Source: Microcaldota archaeon (GTDB lineage Archaea; Micrarchaeota; Micrarchaeia; Burarchaeales; Fermentimicrarchaeaceae). Taken from it: DNA of 22,200 nucleotides. Below, piece after piece: positions 20,362 to 22,200 of this stretch. A model generated the notes under the pieces. That model searched no databases and had not been told where the DNA came from. It saw only the letters and a list, made by a program, of their open reading frames with translations. Location of the stretch: the NCBI GenBank assembly GCA_026396455.1, contig JAPLWT010000024.1, forward strand, positions 1 to 22,200. The letters run 5' to 3'. The number at the start of each line of letters is the position of its first letter. Position 1 is the first letter of the stretch. The translations under genes were made by a program, and so were the position numbers.

Positions 20362-22200
20362 ATGGTTGTTGAAAAAGCCGTGGAAAAAATAAAGTTCTCC
20401 CTGTTTTCGCCAGATATGGTGAGAAAAATCTCTGCTGCGAAAATAACAGTGCCGGATACATACAACGAGGATGGCTATCCGATAGACGGGGGACTTGTGG
20501 ACCAGAGGCTTGGCGTCATAGACCCGGGCTTGCGCTGCAAGACATGCGGCGGAAAGATAAGGAGCTGCTCTGGACACTTCGGCCATATCGAACTTGTGAG
20601 ACCGGTCATCCACCCAGAATTTGCCAAGGTTATACTCATACTGCTCAAAGCCACATGCCAGTCGTGCCACAGAGTGCTTGTGGCAAAAAAGCAGATAGAC
20701 GATTTCAAAATAGCGCTGAACGAAGAGGATGTTGCGGAGCAGATGCTTGCGAGCATAAAGAAGCTCTCAAAATGCCCATACTGTGAAGCGAAGCAGCAGG
20801 ACATTAAGCTGGAAAAACCAACAACATTCAACCTCGGAGACAGGATGCTCCTCACAACTGAGGTGAGGGATGCGCTTGCAGCAATACCCAATGATGATTT
20901 GAAGCTTCTTGGAGTCAACCCTGAATATTCAAGACCCGAGTGGACAGTGCTGACTGTGCTGCTCGTTCCTCCGGTCACTGTAAGACCGTCAATAACTCTG
21001 GAAACTGGTGAGAGGAGCGAGGATGACCTGACGCATAAGCTTGTTGACATAATGAGGATTAACCAGAGGCTTGAGGCGAACATAAATGCAGGAGCACCCC
21101 AGCTGATTATAGAGGACCTGTGGGAACTGCTCCAGTACCATGTCACGACATACTTCAACAATGAAACTGCCGGAATCCCTCCTGCGAGGCACAGGAGTGG
21201 AAGACCGCTCAAGACTCTCTCCCAGAGACTGAAGGGCAAGGAGGGAAGGTTCAGGTACAACCTGAGCGGCAAGAGGGTGAACTTCTCGGCGAGAACTGTC
21301 ATATCACCAGACCCGAACATAAGTATAAACGACGTTGGAGTTCCGCTCCAGATAGCCCAGGAGCTTACTGTTCCAGTGAAAGTCACGGACTGGAACCTAG
21401 AGGAATGCAAGAAGATGGTGCTGAGGAACGAGTATCCGCTTGTGAATTATGTCATAAGGCCCGATGGCAAGAGGAAAAAGGCTACTGACAAGAGCAGGGA
21501 GGAGCTTGCAACCACGCTTGAGGTTGGCTGCATAGTCGAGAGACAGCTGCAGAACGGCGATACGGTGCTTTTCAACAGGCAGCCTTCTCTGCACAGGATG
21601 TCCATAATGTGCCACAATGTGAAAGTCCTGCCAGGCAAGTCCTTCAGACTCAACCTCGCGGTATGCCCGCCTTATAACGCTGATTTCGATGGGGATGAGA
21701 TGAATCTTCATGTCCCGCAGAATGAGGAGGCAAGAGTTGAGGCGGAAGTTCTCATGAAGGTGCAGGACCAGATCATCTCCCCGAGGCACGGAAGGGCGCT
21801 GATAAAGGGCCAGGAGGACCATGTTTCCGGTGCTTATTTCCTAACTAGAAAGATTGCCGAGTTCGACAAGGCGGAAGCGTGCAAGTTGCTCAGCGTAGCC
21901 GGCATATACCAGCTGCCAAAGCCTGACCGGGGAGACAAATACTCGGGAAGGCTTCTGTTCTCCCAGCTGCTTCCCAAGGACTTCAACCTTTCCTATGTTT
22001 CCAAGCTCTGCCTGGAGCCGGTATGCAAGAAGGAGCAGTGCAAGGATGACGGTTATGTTGTAATAAAGAACGGAAAAATCGTTTCAGGTGCAATTGAGAG
22101 CAAAGGGTTTGAGAGCGAGCTGATAGAAAAGATAGTGAGGGACTATAACTCCGATGTTGCGCGTGAGTTCATAGACAATGCAACGCGCATGGCCCTCTAC
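20362..22200 (+). CDS. rpoA1: RNA polymerase subunit A' (Rpo1N), partial at right edge
   Basis: N-terminal part of the largest subunit; 613 residues are open in frame to the window end, of about 880-900 expected. Zinc site I is C59, C62, C69 and H72 (CKTCGGKIRSCSGHFGH). Site II uses C99, C102, C138 and C141. RHRSGRPLKTLSQRLKGKEGRFRYNLSGKRVNFSARTVISPDPN marks the switch/lid region. The catalytic magnesium site is NADFDGDEM with D441, D443 and D445. After it come SPRHGRALIKGQEDHVSGAY and the start of the funnel region. GGCGTGATAGG precedes the ATG, with the rpoB1 stop inside it. rpoA2 would be expected next, outside the window. Confidence 0.97.
   Translation, partial: MVVEKAVEKIKFSLFSPDMVRKISAAKITVPDTYNEDGYPIDGGLVDQRLGVIDPGLRCKTCGGKIRSCSGHFGHIELVRPVIHPEFAKVILILLKATCQSCHRVLVAKKQIDDFKIALNEEDVAEQMLASIKKLSKCPYCEAKQQDIKLEKPTTFNLGDRMLLTTEVRDALAAIPNDDLKLLGVNPEYSRPEWTVLTVLLVPPVTVRPSITLETGERSEDDLTHKLVDIMRINQRLEANINAGAPQLIIEDLWELLQYHVTTYFNNETAGIPPARHRSGRPLKTLSQRLKGKEGRFRYNLSGKRVNFSARTVISPDPNISINDVGVPLQIAQELTVPVKVTDWNLEECKKMVLRNEYPLVNYVIRPDGKRKKATDKSREELATTLEVGCIVERQLQNGDTVLFNRQPSLHRMSIMCHNVKVLPGKSFRLNLAVCPPYNADFDGDEMNLHVPQNEEARVEAEVLMKVQDQIISPRHGRALIKGQEDHVSGAYFLTRKIAEFDKAEACKLLSVAGIYQLPKPDRGDKYSGRLLFSQLLPKDFNLSYVSKLCLEPVCKKEQCKDDGYVVIKNGKIVSGAIESKGFESELIEKIVRDYNSDVAREFIDNATRMALY

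Noticed and set aside
20475..21410. Minus-strand open frame of 311 codons
   Set aside because: Long because codon bias in rpoA1 leaves the opposite strand free of stops; the sense strand is an unmistakable A' subunit with the NADFDGD motif.

Overview
This window is from an archaeon. It carries eukaryote-type ribosomal proteins (eL19, eL32, eL34, eS4), an archaeal S10/spc-type ribosomal superoperon with SUI1/aIF1 and the RNase P protein Rpp29 inside it, a 7S (SRP) RNA with an Alu domain, and archaeal RNA polymerase genes in the order rpoH-rpoB2-rpoB1-rpoA1. TATA-like boxes lie about 25 bases upstream of start points, and ribosome binding sites match GGAGGTGAT. The split B subunit (B'' and B') points to the euryarchaeal/DPANN side of the archaea rather than Thermoproteota. 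A tRNA intron outside the usual anticodon-loop site, together with small compact proteins, makes a DPANN lineage such as Micrarchaeota plausible, but this is inference.

Left part (1 to 14612, minus strand): one long gene string in the classical archaeal order: uL3, uL4, uL23, uL2, uS19, uL22, uS3, uL29, SUI1, Rpp29, uS17, uL14, uL24, eS4, uL5, uS14, uS8, uL6, eL32, eL19, uL18, uS5, uL30, uL15, SecY, AdkA-type adenylate kinase, a DUF106/EMC3-like membrane insertase, eL34, and cytidylate kinase running off the left edge. Spacing is 0-17 bases or short overlaps. In about half of the junctions the upstream TGA stop sits inside the next gene's Shine-Dalgarno sequence. The unit makes ribosomes, the Sec channel and an Oxa1-like insertase, and nucleotide monophosphate kinases. 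One strong promoter is visible in front of uL3.

Middle (14613 to 15260): a divergent promoter region, then on the plus strand the SRP RNA and, 42 bases later, a class II tRNA-Ser(GCU) gene. Its D-loop is interrupted by a 34-base insert that folds with the D-stem into an almost perfect bulge-helix-bulge splicing motif. This is the most interesting object in the window.

Right of the tRNA (15261 to 16807): two independently promoted, probably leaderless genes, an AT-rich RBBP9/YdeN-like serine hydrolase and an AlkD-type DNA alkylation repair protein. A 205-base gap follows, with an orphan TATA box and then the rpoH promoter.

Right part (16808 to 22200, plus strand): rpoH (TTG start), rpoB2, rpoB1 and rpoA1 (cut by the right edge), a tightly coupled RNA polymerase operon. 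The window is mostly core information-processing DNA. I found no mobile element, CRISPR array, toxin or defence system.
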